In this document: one piece after another, positions 8,726-17,415 of the stretch | How the letters are laid out: each line of letters opens with the position of its first letter | Numbering within the stretch: the stretch's first letter is position 1 | Source of the DNA: CAZMCH01 sp964564735 | GTDB taxonomy: Bacteria; Poribacteria; DTPJ01 | Assembly (NCBI GenBank): GCA_964564735.1 | Contig: CAZMCH010000002.1 | Coordinates: 1 to 64,000 of the forward strand | Length of the DNA: 64,000 nt | Direction: 5' to 3' | Program-made: the position numbers and the translations under genes | Notes under the pieces: generated by a model | The model's database searches: none | What the model saw: only the letters and a program-made list of their open reading frames with translations | What the model was told of the DNA's origin: nothing

Positions 8726-8759
8726 TTTTTCCCTCCTATTTTAGTGTAATTATAAAAAA

Positions 8760-9120
8760 GGTTAGAGTAGATCATAAGCCGAATTCTGTTCCCAAAAGGG
8801 TGATGGTCATTCATCTAGGACATGAATTACTCCATGCCTCAAGCAGCTTACCCGAGGGAAGGACGGGCAGTCTATATCCCTCCTATTTAGCTTTGCTCTA
8901 AGCGGGGTTTACCTAGCCAGCCACGTTACCGTAACTGCTGGTGGTCTCTTACACCACCGTTTCACCCTTACCAAAATGATATAATCATCTTGGCGGTTTG
9001 CTTTCTGTTGCGACTATTCCTTGAGGTCGCCCCCACTGGGTGTTACCCAGCGCTTTGCCCTATAGAGTTCGGACTTTCCTCATCTGCAAAGCAGATGCGA
9101 CCATCTGATCTGCTCTAACC
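8760..9120 (-). ncRNA. rnpB: RNase P RNA, bacterial type A
   Basis: Read on the minus strand, the ends GGTTAGAGCAGATC and GATCTACTCTAACC form helix P1. Close to the 5' end is GAGGAAAGTCCGAACTC, the conserved P3-P4/CR-I sequence, and further on AAGGGTGAAACGGTGG and GGTAAACCCC, conserved core elements of P10-P12 and J11/12. Near the 3' end are GAACAGAATTCGGCTTATG (P4 3' strand region) and P1. The length of 361 bases is usual. RNase P RNA removes 5' leaders from tRNA precursors. TTTTTT directly follows P1 and may aid termination. Confidence 0.96.
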
Positions 9121-9252
9121 CTGTCAGTAATAAAATAGACCCTCTCTTTTCCTTCTAATAATACAATCAAGGAAAATTTAAAAGCCTCATTACTTAGATA
9201 ATCAAAAATTTAATGATTACAATCTATAGAAAACTTGTCCTGTTTCTTCTTT

Positions 9253-9281
9253 ATTTTAGATTATTTAATACTTTTTGTCAA
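9253..9281 (-). promoter_or_regulatory. Sigma-70 type promoter upstream of rnpB
   Basis: Minus-strand TTGACA (9281-9276) and TAAAAT (9258-9253) lie 17 bases apart. The start point near 9246 would give an RNase P RNA precursor with a 5' extension of about 125 bases. Confidence 0.55.
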
Positions 9282-9325
9282 CCATGATTATTGAAATCGG
9301 AAAATCTCAATAATGGATTTAGCTT

Positions 9326-10429
9326 CTATTTCCTAGCATTAATAACTGCCTCAACATACTCTTTTGGCAATTTGTCAGGCTTGCCAGAGGCAGTCCACCA
9401 TTTCGGTGATTCGGTATATATCCAGACATATTCGTCTGATGTTTTTATGGCTGTCTTAAGTGTTGCACTAAATTCATCAGGATTATAAAAATTCTTATTA
9501 AAATCTAATGTATCCCATCCCTTTTCGCGCCAATTACAATCCATCCAAATACCAAAACCAAAGCTAAAAACTGACCTATATTTATTATGATCTGCATTAA
9601 TTATCTTTAACACATCTTCTGCCATCATTTTATAGCCTAAAGCAAATTTTGAAATATCTTTATAGGAATAGGCAAGTTCAAAACCATCAACTATCTTAAT
9701 GGTAGATAATGCAGAGTCAACCATACCATCAAGCAATGGGGCAAGCAGACCATAATTAACCTCAGCAAGTTTTCTTTCATTGCCCATTTGAACATAAGGT
9801 AAACAATAGCCAAACGTTAAGAATATCGTTATATCAGGATATTCTGATTGAAAAGCTTGCATTATTTCCTGTCCTCTTTTATGGACTTGATGGGCATACT
9901 CATCCCATGATTTTGTTTGATTGTCACGTTGTTTTGAGTATTCAAAAAGCTGTGAGTTGTATTGTTCAATATCAAACAAAATGCCTTTGATTCCACTTTC
10001 TTTGGCGACTTTGCTTGCCAATTTTGCATTTTCTATTATATGCGCAAAGTCATCAAACCAATCAATATCTCCCGGTGTAACGTTGAAACGCAAAAAGTTA
10101 TGTGTAAATTTATGAAAATCGGTGTTTTTTAAATCAATGATAGCTGGTTCAAGCTCTTTTTCTGTAAAAGCTTTGTTACCCCAACATTCCCAAGTAAAGC
10201 TACCATTTGATCCATCATTTCTCTTATAATTAACATGAAATACACATCCATCAAATGGCGTTTGTTCCATTTCTGCGATATGCTCTCGCATAAATTTTGT
10301 ATCAGGTTCATCCCATCCAAACTCAATTAGTTTCTTTGGTGGACTTGAAAAATCATCGGCATAGTTTTTTAGGGAAAATAGGCTAACAAATAAGGCAATT
10401 AAACAGCCAAATAACATAATTTCGTTCAT
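9326..10429 (-). CDS. Secreted TIM-barrel-like protein, putative glycosidase-related
   Basis: From ATG 10429 the product has 367 residues, with a signal peptide (MNEIMLFGCLIALFVSLF, cleavage near NYA). That start overlaps the sulfatase stop as ATGA and has GAGAGGA before it; the longer frame to 10465 would bury the signal peptide. The mature part alternates helices and strands and carries KGILFDIEQYN and ITIFLTFGYCLPY, reminiscent of glycoside-hydrolase barrels in which acidic residues follow strands. I recognise no named family. Translational coupling to a sulfatase-fold gene suggests joint work on a charged exported glycan. That link is inference. Confidence 0.62.
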   Translation of the reverse strand: MNEIMLFGCLIALFVSLFSLKNYADDFSSPPKKLIEFGWDEPDTKFMREHIAEMEQTPFDGCVFHVNYKRNDGSNGSFTWECWGNKAFTEKELEPAIIDLKNTDFHKFTHNFLRFNVTPGDIDWFDDFAHIIENAKLASKVAKESGIKGILFDIEQYNSQLFEYSKQRDNQTKSWDEYAHQVHKRGQEIMQAFQSEYPDITIFLTFGYCLPYVQMGNERKLAEVNYGLLAPLLDGMVDSALSTIKIVDGFELAYSYKDISKFALGYKMMAEDVLKIINADHNKYRSVFSFGFGIWMDCNWREKGWDTLDFNKNFYNPDEFSATLKTAIKTSDEYVWIYTESPKWWTASGKPDKLPKEYVEAVINARK

Positions 10430-11799
10430 TTTTTCCTCTCTTTCATCTTTTCGAGCCATTCCCATGCCCTCATACCCATAGGTGAAAGCCCTTGTTCTAT
10501 TAATGGATCAACTGATCTACCATAAAGCTGTAATTTTTCTGATATTCTTGCCTCTAATTCTAAATCCATTTCATCTGCCAATTTTGAGTCCGATTCTATA
10601 AGATTATGAGTCTCATAAGGATCAGACGGAATATGATAAAGTTCCCTTGGTGGGAAACCGTGCCAATCCCTTGCACGAGCCTTAATCAGCTTGTAGCCAT
10701 TTTTTCGTAAAGCGTATTTGCTCATCCAAGAGTTTTCTTCTGTAAGTAAGGAATCATCTCGCCACTTATTAGATATTTCGCCATTTAAGAACGGAACCAA
10801 ACTCATACCTGTCATTTCTTTTGGGACATCAATTCCAGAAAAATCTAATATAGTAACCGCAATATCTTGGTGTCGAACATGATAAGGTATTCGTTGTCCT
10901 TTTGTTTGACAAGGAATTTTTACAATCAAGGGTGTATGAAGATTAGAATCATAAAGCCCATGATGATCAAAAAAGATTCCATGTTCATACATTTCCTCTC
11001 CATGGTCAGACATTATGACTATGAGTGTATTATCTTCAAGACCAGTTTCCTGAATAGTATCAAATAATTCTTTTATTTTTTCATCAAGATAAAATATCTC
11101 TGTGTCATATTGAGCAACAATGTATTCTGCATCTGTTATCTTTTCAACGCCTGCTTCTTTTGCCAATCTATCGATCCATCCAGTCATTGAACCATTTTCG
11201 TCCCTTGCCTTTAACCACCATTCAGAAAATGGATTATCATCAAAGGGTAACATACTCGTTAAGTTTGGGTCTCCGGGGTTACCACTATAAAACTTATTTC
11301 TATATTCTATCGGTGCAAAATACGGTATATGAACATCCCAGTAATGCAAAAATAGAAAAAACTTCTGGTTTTGCTTTTTTAGCCAAGGAATAGCAACTTG
11401 ATTTATTCCATCAGCATTAAGGACATGACTATATGGTCCTGTTTCAATGGGAGGAATGATCTCTTTCCATCCGCGTTTGAACCAAGATTTTATGACTGTC
11501 AGATCGGATACACAGGTAGTTTTATAGCCATTTTCATTCAAAATCTCTGGAAGAAAAACAACATCAGATCGGACATCAAAAGTTCCCTGATGTGCAACAA
11601 TACCATGATCCAAAGGCTCTCGTCCTGAAAATGTTGTTGTAAAACTTGGTTGTGTTGGTATCCCAGAAGCGAAGCAGTTCTCAAATAAAGTTGCGCTATC
11701 TGCAAAATTATCAATATTCGGTGATGTATTTCTTCGATAGCCATGACAACCCAAATGCTTCGCCGATAATGTATCTAAGGCAATTAAAATTATATTCAT
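10426..11799 (-). CDS. Sulfatase/alkaline-phosphatase-fold hydrolase with Thr at the nucleophile position
   Basis: The 457-residue protein has the family layout: a metal Asp in IALDT (Asp9), the nucleophile loop, a metal pair SDHGE (Asp265, His266), then HTPLI (His288). In place of the CxPSR or SxPSR motif that is matured to formylglycine, it reads PTQPSFTTTFSG, so Thr49 occupies the nucleophile site. Thr is normal in phosphodiester- or phosphoethanolamine-transferring relatives, so a true sulfatase activity is doubtful. There is no signal peptide. A promoter at 11854-11882 lies upstream and the TIM-barrel-like gene is coupled downstream. Confidence 0.82.
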   Translation of the reverse strand: MNIILIALDTLSAKHLGCHGYRRNTSPNIDNFADSATLFENCFASGIPTQPSFTTTFSGREPLDHGIVAHQGTFDVRSDVVFLPEILNENGYKTTCVSDLTVIKSWFKRGWKEIIPPIETGPYSHVLNADGINQVAIPWLKKQNQKFFLFLHYWDVHIPYFAPIEYRNKFYSGNPGDPNLTSMLPFDDNPFSEWWLKARDENGSMTGWIDRLAKEAGVEKITDAEYIVAQYDTEIFYLDEKIKELFDTIQETGLEDNTLIVIMSDHGEEMYEHGIFFDHHGLYDSNLHTPLIVKIPCQTKGQRIPYHVRHQDIAVTILDFSGIDVPKEMTGMSLVPFLNGEISNKWRDDSLLTEENSWMSKYALRKNGYKLIKARARDWHGFPPRELYHIPSDPYETHNLIESDSKLADEMDLELEARISEKLQLYGRSVDPLIEQGLSPMGMRAWEWLEKMKERKK

Positions 11800-11853
11800 A
11801 TTTGGTTTTTTATCCTTTCAAATTGTTTTTCATGTTAGGAAAATTCTTTGAAA

Positions 11854-11882
11854 AGTATAACTATAGCATCTTAATAAGTCAA
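11854..11882 (-). promoter_or_regulatory. Sigma-70 type promoter for the sulfatase-fold operon
   Basis: Minus-strand TTGACT (11882-11877) and TATACT (11859-11854) are 17 bases apart, about 55 bases before the sulfatase-fold start codon at 11799. Confidence 0.6.
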
Positions 11883-12047
11883 TCCATTTTGCAAATTCAA
11901 CGGCTTTAATATTATTTTTTCCGTAGCAAGTTATACTATTGACTAACTATAGCAATTCATGTTAAAAATAGTACTGTAAAGATTAAAATTTAGAAAAGCA
12001 AATAATAGACTTTTAATGGAAAATGTTTTACACTAGGAGGAATTTAA

Positions 12048-13208
12048 ATGGCTGAAAATGTAAAAATGGCGATGCTTGGCTGTGGGGGCATGTCGGGCGC
12101 GCATGGAAACGGTCTTAAAGCTTTGTGGGAAAATGACATAAAGATATTTGATATTGTTGCAGCATGTGATATTGTCGAAGCAAATGCAAAAGCAAGAGCA
12201 GAACAAATCGCCGCATTTCAGGGGACTATGCCCAGAATTTATACTGATGTGGAAGATATGATAAAAAATGAACCTGATCTACAGGCAGTTGATATATGCT
12301 CTGTCCATCGTGCGCATCATATTTTGGCTGTGCCTTGTCTGGAAGCGGGAATAAATGTCATAATAGAAAAACCTCTTGGGATAACCATGAGGGCATGTAA
12401 TTTGATCGTTGATTCTGCAAAACAAAATAACAGAATTCTCGCAGTGGCAGAAAATTACAGGCGGTCGCCTTCTCACAGGGCGGTAAATTGGGCTATTAGA
12501 CAAGGATATATCGGTAAGCCACGTTTCTTCTTCTGGCAGGACGTAGGCGAAGCCCTAGGACCATGGGGATGGCGTGATTTCAAAGATCAGGCAGGCGCAG
12601 GATGGTTACTTGATGGTGGGGTTCATTTTACTGATTTATTCAGATACCATCTTGGTTGTGAAGCCTTAGAAGTTTCAGCGGTTGTCAGAAGCTATATGCC
12701 TTACAGATATAGAAAACCCGATACTATGGAAGATCCCATTGATGTTACAGTTGAGGATACAACTTTTGCGACTATAAAATTTGAAAACGATATTATTGTC
12801 CAATGGGTCACGTGTCGTGCTGCACCGGGAAGAGGCTTCGGCGGTCATGTTATACATGGTAGCGAAGGCTCAATTGATCTTGGTGGAACTGTGGTTCAGA
12901 GAAAAGAAACCATAGAAGCAGGCAAAATCAATGAAATGTTTATGGCGAGTTTGGACGAAGAACAAAAGGAAAAGTTTTTCCCAAAAGGGATCACTGATAC
13001 AGTCGCTATTGAGCTAAAAGATTTTGCTGACGCTATACTTACAGGCAGTAAATACGAGGTTGACGGTATTGAAGGGCTAAAAGATGAGGCGATATGCTTT
13101 GCTTGCCTTGAGGCGTCATGGTTCAATCAGCCTGTTGAGGTAAGTAAGATTGAGAATTGTGAGATCGAAGGCTATCAAAAAGAACTTAATGACGATCTGG
13201 GAATTTAA
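12048..13208 (+). CDS. Gfo/Idh/MocA-family oxidoreductase
   Basis: A 386-residue NAD(P)-dependent sugar dehydrogenase relative. It has a Rossmann motif GCGGMSG at residues 11-17, an EKP motif (Glu107-Lys108-Pro109) whose Lys contacts substrate, and a C-terminal domain containing WLLDGGVHFTDLFR, where the Asp/His pair is typical of the catalytic site. Relatives oxidise or reduce inositols, glycosides and amino sugars, and the substrate here is unknown. There is a strong AGGAGG ribosome site. It is the first of three paralogues in the window and reads away from the sulfatase-fold operon, which may place it in the same glycan pathway. Confidence 0.88.
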   Translation: MAENVKMAMLGCGGMSGAHGNGLKALWENDIKIFDIVAACDIVEANAKARAEQIAAFQGTMPRIYTDVEDMIKNEPDLQAVDICSVHRAHHILAVPCLEAGINVIIEKPLGITMRACNLIVDSAKQNNRILAVAENYRRSPSHRAVNWAIRQGYIGKPRFFFWQDVGEALGPWGWRDFKDQAGAGWLLDGGVHFTDLFRYHLGCEALEVSAVVRSYMPYRYRKPDTMEDPIDVTVEDTTFATIKFENDIIVQWVTCRAAPGRGFGGHVIHGSEGSIDLGGTVVQRKETIEAGKINEMFMASLDEEQKEKFFPKGITDTVAIELKDFADAILTGSKYEVDGIEGLKDEAICFACLEASWFNQPVEVSKIENCEIEGYQKELNDDLGI

Positions 13209-13231
13209 TACCATTTTCAGAATATAATTGT

Positions 13232-13267
13232 GCAATACCACTGGCAAGCAAGTTGCCAGTGGCACAA
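13232..13267. repeat. Palindromic REP-like element
   Basis: CCACTGGCAA (13240-13249) and TTGCCAGTGG (13255-13264) form a perfect 10-base-pair stem with a 5-base loop. No T-run follows on either strand, so it looks more like a REP-type palindrome than a terminator. It lies directly upstream of the shortened selA gene. Confidence 0.6.
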
Positions 13268-13339
13268 ATTCATGTTTCACAATGATAAAATCAAAAATTC
13301 CTAATAGAGACACAATGTCTCTATATTTTTATAATAAAC

Positions 13340-14506
13340 ATGCTAAGGAAAGTCATAAACGTAACAGGAACAGTCATACATACGAATCTTGGACGTTCAA
13401 TTCTGAGCAAAGAGGCGATCCGTAATATTGAATTTGCCTGTAATAACTATGTAAATCTTGAATATGACATAAAGTCAGGTCAAAGAGGGCATCGAGATAG
13501 CCTAACAGAAGAATTAATAAAAACATTGACGGGATGTGAAGCATCAACCGTTGTAAATAATAATGCTTCTGCTGTTCTTATCTGCCTTGATACATTGGCA
13601 AAGGGCAAAGAAGTTATCGTCTCTCGTGGCGAATTGGTAGAGATAGGCGGGTCTTTCCGCATACCTGATGTCATGGAGAGTAGCAGGGCAATATTAAGGG
13701 AAGTTGGAACAACAAACAAGACTTATATAAAAGACTATCAAAAAGCTATCAATGAAAAAACTGCACTTTTACTAAAAATTCATTCCAGCAATTACAGAAT
13801 AGAGGGTTCGATAGCAAACCCAAGCCTAGATGAGATTGTATCTCTTGGCAAAGAAAATAACATACCAATAATGGAGGATTTAGGGAGTGGTGCGCTTATT
13901 GATTTGAGTAAATATGGTCTGCCAAAAGAGCCGACTGTCAGAGAGAGCATTAATGCAGGTGTTGATATTGTAACATTCAGCGGAGACAAATTACTTGGAG
14001 GACCTCAAGCAGGCATAATCACAGGCAAAGAAGCATTTATAAAACTTATAAGAAAAAATCCGCTTATGCGCGCTATCAGGATTGATAAAATAATAATATC
14101 TGCATTGGAAGCGACTCTTAGGCTATATGCAGAAGGCAGAGAAGCGGAAATTCCTTCGCTTGCATATCTATCAAGACCTATCGAAGATATAGAAAAAATT
14201 GCTTATGAATTGGCTGATAAAATAGCGGATAAATTGAAAAATATAGCACAAATAGCAGTTGAAGATGGAGAATCACAGGTTGGAAGTGGGGCTTTGCCGA
14301 TAGAGCAGATTCTGTCAAAATCTATTACAATTAGACCCTTAACAATATCTGTTGATCAGATGGCTGACTTATTTCGTCTTAGGGAAGTTCCGATTATAGG
14401 CAGGATCAATGACAATAAGTTTATTATGGATATGCGAACTGTATATGATAATGAAATAGAATATATATTAAAGGCATCAAAGGAAATACAAGAGGAATTA
14501 ACATGA
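13340..14506 (+). CDS. selA: L-seryl-tRNA(Sec) selenium transferase-like protein, lacking the N-terminal tRNA-binding domain
   Basis: The 388 residues align throughout with the catalytic part of bacterial SelA, which converts Ser-tRNA(Sec) to Sec-tRNA(Sec). VINVTGTVIHTNLGR, VVNNNASAV, VSRGELVEIGGSFRIPDV and FSGDKLLGGPQAG (with the PLP lysine) are all present. Escherichia coli SelA has about 80 residues before this point; here the first Met is at the domain boundary, an in-frame stop lies at 13286, and no ribosome site is visible. The missing domain is the one known to hold tRNA(Sec). No selB or selC is seen. It is ATGA-coupled to the next methyltransferase gene. It may be an N-terminally truncated SelA or a paralogue with another role. 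Confidence 0.8.
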   Translation: MLRKVINVTGTVIHTNLGRSILSKEAIRNIEFACNNYVNLEYDIKSGQRGHRDSLTEELIKTLTGCEASTVVNNNASAVLICLDTLAKGKEVIVSRGELVEIGGSFRIPDVMESSRAILREVGTTNKTYIKDYQKAINEKTALLLKIHSSNYRIEGSIANPSLDEIVSLGKENNIPIMEDLGSGALIDLSKYGLPKEPTVRESINAGVDIVTFSGDKLLGGPQAGIITGKEAFIKLIRKNPLMRAIRIDKIIISALEATLRLYAEGREAEIPSLAYLSRPIEDIEKIAYELADKIADKLKNIAQIAVEDGESQVGSGALPIEQILSKSITIRPLTISVDQMADLFRLREVPIIGRINDNKFIMDMRTVYDNEIEYILKASKEIQEELT

Positions 14507-15282
14507 AAAAAAAGGATGAGGTTGCTGTTGCAAATGAAAAACATTGGGATAGAATGGTAAAAGAAGGTTGTGGATATACAATACCATGGCTAGACCTTGA
14601 TATTGAGATGCTTCGTAATTATGCAAAAGGAAAATCTGATATTGTTCCAACCCCTTTGGATGTAATGACACCACGAAATATAATTGCTGATGTTGAAGGT
14701 AAGGATGTTCTTTGTCTTGCATCAGGTGGAGGACAGCAATCTGCGGTATTTGGCTTGCTTGGTGCAAATGTAACAGTAGTAGATTTATCACAAGGACAAC
14801 TTGACGGAGATATAAAATCGGCAGAGCATTATGGATATGAAACAAAAACGATTCAGGCGGATATGCGCGATCTTTCTTGTCTTAATGATGAATCATTTGA
14901 CATTGTATATGGAACTGCGATATGTTACGTTCCTGAAATTCATAAAGTCTATTCAGAAGTTGCCAGAGTATTAAGACAAGGTGGGATATATAGGACAGAT
15001 TTTAGCCAGCCAGTCACAAGCTTTATTGCTTGGGACGGTAACGGCTATAAGATAGAGAAACCATATTGCGAGAGTATAAAAAAACGTGATGACGGTGCAA
15101 TAGAATTTCGGCACTATATGGACGATATTTTCAATGGACTTATTGATGTTGGCTTATCGATTCGTCAAGTTGTGGATATGTCAAGGCACAAAAAACCTAG
15201 ACCACAGGCACTTCCGGGAAGTTGGGATCATGAGGAGCCATATATCGGTGGATGGTTTATTATTGTGGCAAAAAAAGACTAA
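14503..15282 (+). CDS. Class I SAM-dependent methyltransferase
   Basis: The 259-residue protein has a Rossmann-type SAM site: VLCLASGGGQQSAVF (motif I, about residues 67-81) and VTVVDLSQGQL, whose Asp binds the ribose. FDIVYGTAICYVPE (motif IV) and a long C-terminal part follow. Relatives methylate small molecules. The substrate is not evident. Its ATG overlaps the selA stop as ATGA, implying coupled translation with the selenium-transferase-like gene. A selenium- or sulfur-linked methylation is conceivable but unproven. Confidence 0.8.
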   Translation: MKKKDEVAVANEKHWDRMVKEGCGYTIPWLDLDIEMLRNYAKGKSDIVPTPLDVMTPRNIIADVEGKDVLCLASGGGQQSAVFGLLGANVTVVDLSQGQLDGDIKSAEHYGYETKTIQADMRDLSCLNDESFDIVYGTAICYVPEIHKVYSEVARVLRQGGIYRTDFSQPVTSFIAWDGNGYKIEKPYCESIKKRDDGAIEFRHYMDDIFNGLIDVGLSIRQVVDMSRHKKPRPQALPGSWDHEEPYIGGWFIIVAKKD

Positions 15283-15296
15283 AATAAAGGAGACAA

Positions 15297-16562
15297 ATGA
15301 TGTTTATTGATATTTTTCTGTTGTGTGGAATTAGTCAATTTATGATGGGGAACTGTGAAGATATACTAAATGTTGCTGGTTGTAATGACGGCTTAAAAGA
15401 TGCAACAGAATTAATACAGACCGCTTTAAATAGAGCTGGTGAATCTGGTAATAAATTATTTTTGCCTGCGGGTCGTTATCGCATTGACGGAAATTTGACA
15501 ATCCCCGCAGGTGTAACACTTAAAGGCACATGGGAAGCACCTCATCATGCCAATCTTAAAACAGGGACGGTTCTTTTGGCTTATAATGGTAAGGGAGATG
15601 AATCGTCAACGCCATTGATCAATCTTGCTCCCGGAAGCACATTACAAGGCGTAACTATATATTATCCAGAGCAAGATATTGAAGATGTCAAGCCATATCC
15701 TTGGACAATTCAGGGCAGAGGTATGCACAACAGCGTTATTGATGTTACGCTTGTAAATTCGTATAAAGGAATTGACATAGGAACATACCATAATGAATTA
15801 CATTATTTGCGAAATATATTCGGTTGTCCATTGAAAATTGGGATTTATATAAATGGATGCACTGATATTGGTCGCATAGAAAACGTGCATTTTAATCCAC
15901 ACTATTGGGGACGTGATGAAGGTGATGGCGAACCAAGACCAAATTGGAAGAAACTGCTGGATTATCTTCTTGCAGAAAGTGAAGCCTTTGTATTTGGCAG
16001 AACAGATTGGGAATATGTAATAAATACTTTCTGCTATGGTCAAAAGATCGGCTATCATTTTGTCGGAACAGAACAAGGGGCTTGCAATGGGAACTTTCTT
16101 GGAATAGGCGCAGATGGAACACAAAACGCAGTTGTAGTTGATCAGGCTTTCCCTTATGGGATTTTGATTACTAATGGCGAATTTGTAAGTATGAATGCGG
16201 AAAATCCGATACAGATTGTAGTAAATAAAAGCAATGACGGAGTGCTTCAGCTAAATAATTGTGCTTTTTGGGGACCAGCTAACCAAAATGTAAAGATTGA
16301 AGGTTCGGGGACAGTTAGTCTAGTCCAATGTAATTTTCATCAGTGGGATCATGCCAAAAAAGGGCTTGCATCCATTGAATCTAATGGTGGCAACCTGATT
16401 GTTAGTAACTGCAATTTTCATCAGGCAAAAGCTCATATTAGGCTTGGTAAAAATAACGGGTCTGCTGTAATATCGGGCAATCTGACAAATGGTAAAATCA
16501 AAATTGAAAACGAAAGCAAAGGCGATGTCCAAATCGGTTTTAATGCAGTAAAGTCAAAATAG
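15297..16562 (+). CDS. Right-handed beta-helix protein, pectate-lyase-superfamily type
   Basis: The 421-residue protein begins with a short hydrophobic stretch that may be a weak signal sequence, followed by a DATELIQTALNRA segment. KLFLPAGRYRIDGNLTIPAGVTLKG is next, the usual N-terminal cap of Pectate_lyase_3/GH55-like beta helices. The rest is made of repeated short strands (VSLVQCNFHQW, LIVSNCNFHQA, AVISGNLTNGKIKIENESKG), matching helix rungs. Such proteins bind or cleave polysaccharides. Catalytic residues cannot be assigned. It is followed after four bases by the NqrD/RnfE-like gene and has AAGGAG before ATG 15297. Confidence 0.75.
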   Translation: MMFIDIFLLCGISQFMMGNCEDILNVAGCNDGLKDATELIQTALNRAGESGNKLFLPAGRYRIDGNLTIPAGVTLKGTWEAPHHANLKTGTVLLAYNGKGDESSTPLINLAPGSTLQGVTIYYPEQDIEDVKPYPWTIQGRGMHNSVIDVTLVNSYKGIDIGTYHNELHYLRNIFGCPLKIGIYINGCTDIGRIENVHFNPHYWGRDEGDGEPRPNWKKLLDYLLAESEAFVFGRTDWEYVINTFCYGQKIGYHFVGTEQGACNGNFLGIGADGTQNAVVVDQAFPYGILITNGEFVSMNAENPIQIVVNKSNDGVLQLNNCAFWGPANQNVKIEGSGTVSLVQCNFHQWDHAKKGLASIESNGGNLIVSNCNFHQAKAHIRLGKNNGSAVISGNLTNGKIKIENESKGDVQIGFNAVKSK

Positions 16563-16566
16563 TATT

Positions 16567-17175
16567 ATGAATAACACTATTAAACATCATTATAGAATAT
16601 TGGCAGATGGTATATGGAAAAATAATCCAACATTTGTGATGGTTCTTGGTATTTGCTCTGCTTTGGCTGTAACAAATCGTGTCTCAAATGCTGTTGCAAT
16701 GGGTATTGCGGTTATGTTTGTTACATGCGCAACTTCCGTTATTGTCTCGCTTATAAGAAATATAACGCCTCGCAGGATCAGAATGATCGTTTATACAACC
16801 ATTATAGCAACATTTGTAGGCATTACAGACCAATACCTGAAAGCAAAATATCCTGCAATTAGTGAACGTATGGGTCCTTATGTTGCGCTTATAATAACGA
16901 ATTGTATAGTTATGGGCAGGGCTGAGACTTTTGCCTCGATAAACAATCCATTCATGTCATTTTTGGATGCAATTGGGGTTAGCATTGGATATACACTTTC
17001 GTTAGTGTCGGTATCTATTGTGCGGGAGATACTAGGATTCGGCACTATTTGGGGTTACAAGATAATGGGTGAGAATTGGACATCTTGGGTTATTATGTCC
17101 ATCTCACCGGGGGCATTTCTTGTTTTGGGGGTGTATATATGGCTATTGCGATCCATATCGAGGCAAAAGACCTGA
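16567..17175 (+). CDS. NqrD/RnfE-family membrane subunit, orphan
   Basis: A 202-residue integral membrane protein with about six helices. It carries the family signatures NPTFVMVLGICSALAVTNRV, ALIITNCIVMGRAETFA (with the conserved Asn-Cys thought to hold an iron site between subunits) and REILGFGTIWG. NqrD and RnfE are one of six subunits of ion-pumping NADH:quinone or ferredoxin:NAD oxidoreductases. Here no other nqr or rnf gene lies nearby, and the gene is tied instead to the beta-helix protein. It has no ribosome site of its own, so it probably depends on translation of the gene before it. Confidence 0.85.
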   Translation: MNNTIKHHYRILADGIWKNNPTFVMVLGICSALAVTNRVSNAVAMGIAVMFVTCATSVIVSLIRNITPRRIRMIVYTTIIATFVGITDQYLKAKYPAISERMGPYVALIITNCIVMGRAETFASINNPFMSFLDAIGVSIGYTLSLVSVSIVREILGFGTIWGYKIMGENWTSWVIMSISPGAFLVLGVYIWLLRSISRQKT

Positions 17176-17268
17176 TCATACATTCTTGTGTTTATTGGCA
17201 TAAATTATCATTAAAAAAAATAATACAGATAATAGCATAACCAAAAATGTCATCATAATATTAAACAT
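17176..17268 (-). CDS. Small membrane protein, 30 residues
   Basis: On the minus strand, GAGGTG stands six bases before an ATG at 17268 that opens a 30-codon frame: MFNIMMTF, a hydrophobic stretch of about 20 residues (LVMLLSVLFFLMIIY), then ANKHKNV and TGA. One transmembrane helix with a short basic tail is a common plan for small regulatory or toxin-like membrane peptides. It ends head to head with the NqrD/RnfE stop (adjacent bases), so the two transcripts would converge. No homologue is recognised. The ribosome site and composition are the only support. Confidence 0.48.
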   Translation of the reverse strand: MFNIMMTFLVMLLSVLFFLMIIYANKHKNV

Positions 17269-17415
17269 ATAAATCACCTCATTTTATATAACAACATTTT
17301 TTTATTTCTTATTTCCACATTATTGCTTAACTGGTGTTAAGTATATCAAAAAATATTACGAATGTCAATTTTTTTTATTTGTCAATTTTTTGTCGAATTA
17401 CGGAGGATACTAGAG

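Noticed and set aside
8659..8901. 80-codon + strand frame over the start of the aldolase and RNase P RNA
   Set aside because: It lies antisense to conserved RNase P sequence, has no ribosome site and matches nothing.
9326..10465. Start of the TIM-barrel-like gene at 10465
   Set aside because: It would place twelve charged residues before a clear signal peptide. The ATG at 10429, coupled to the sulfatase-fold stop, has a ribosome site.
13286..13340. Upstream extension of selA to restore the N-terminal domain
   Set aside because: An in-frame TAA at 13286 and unrelated sequence in all three frames rule it out.
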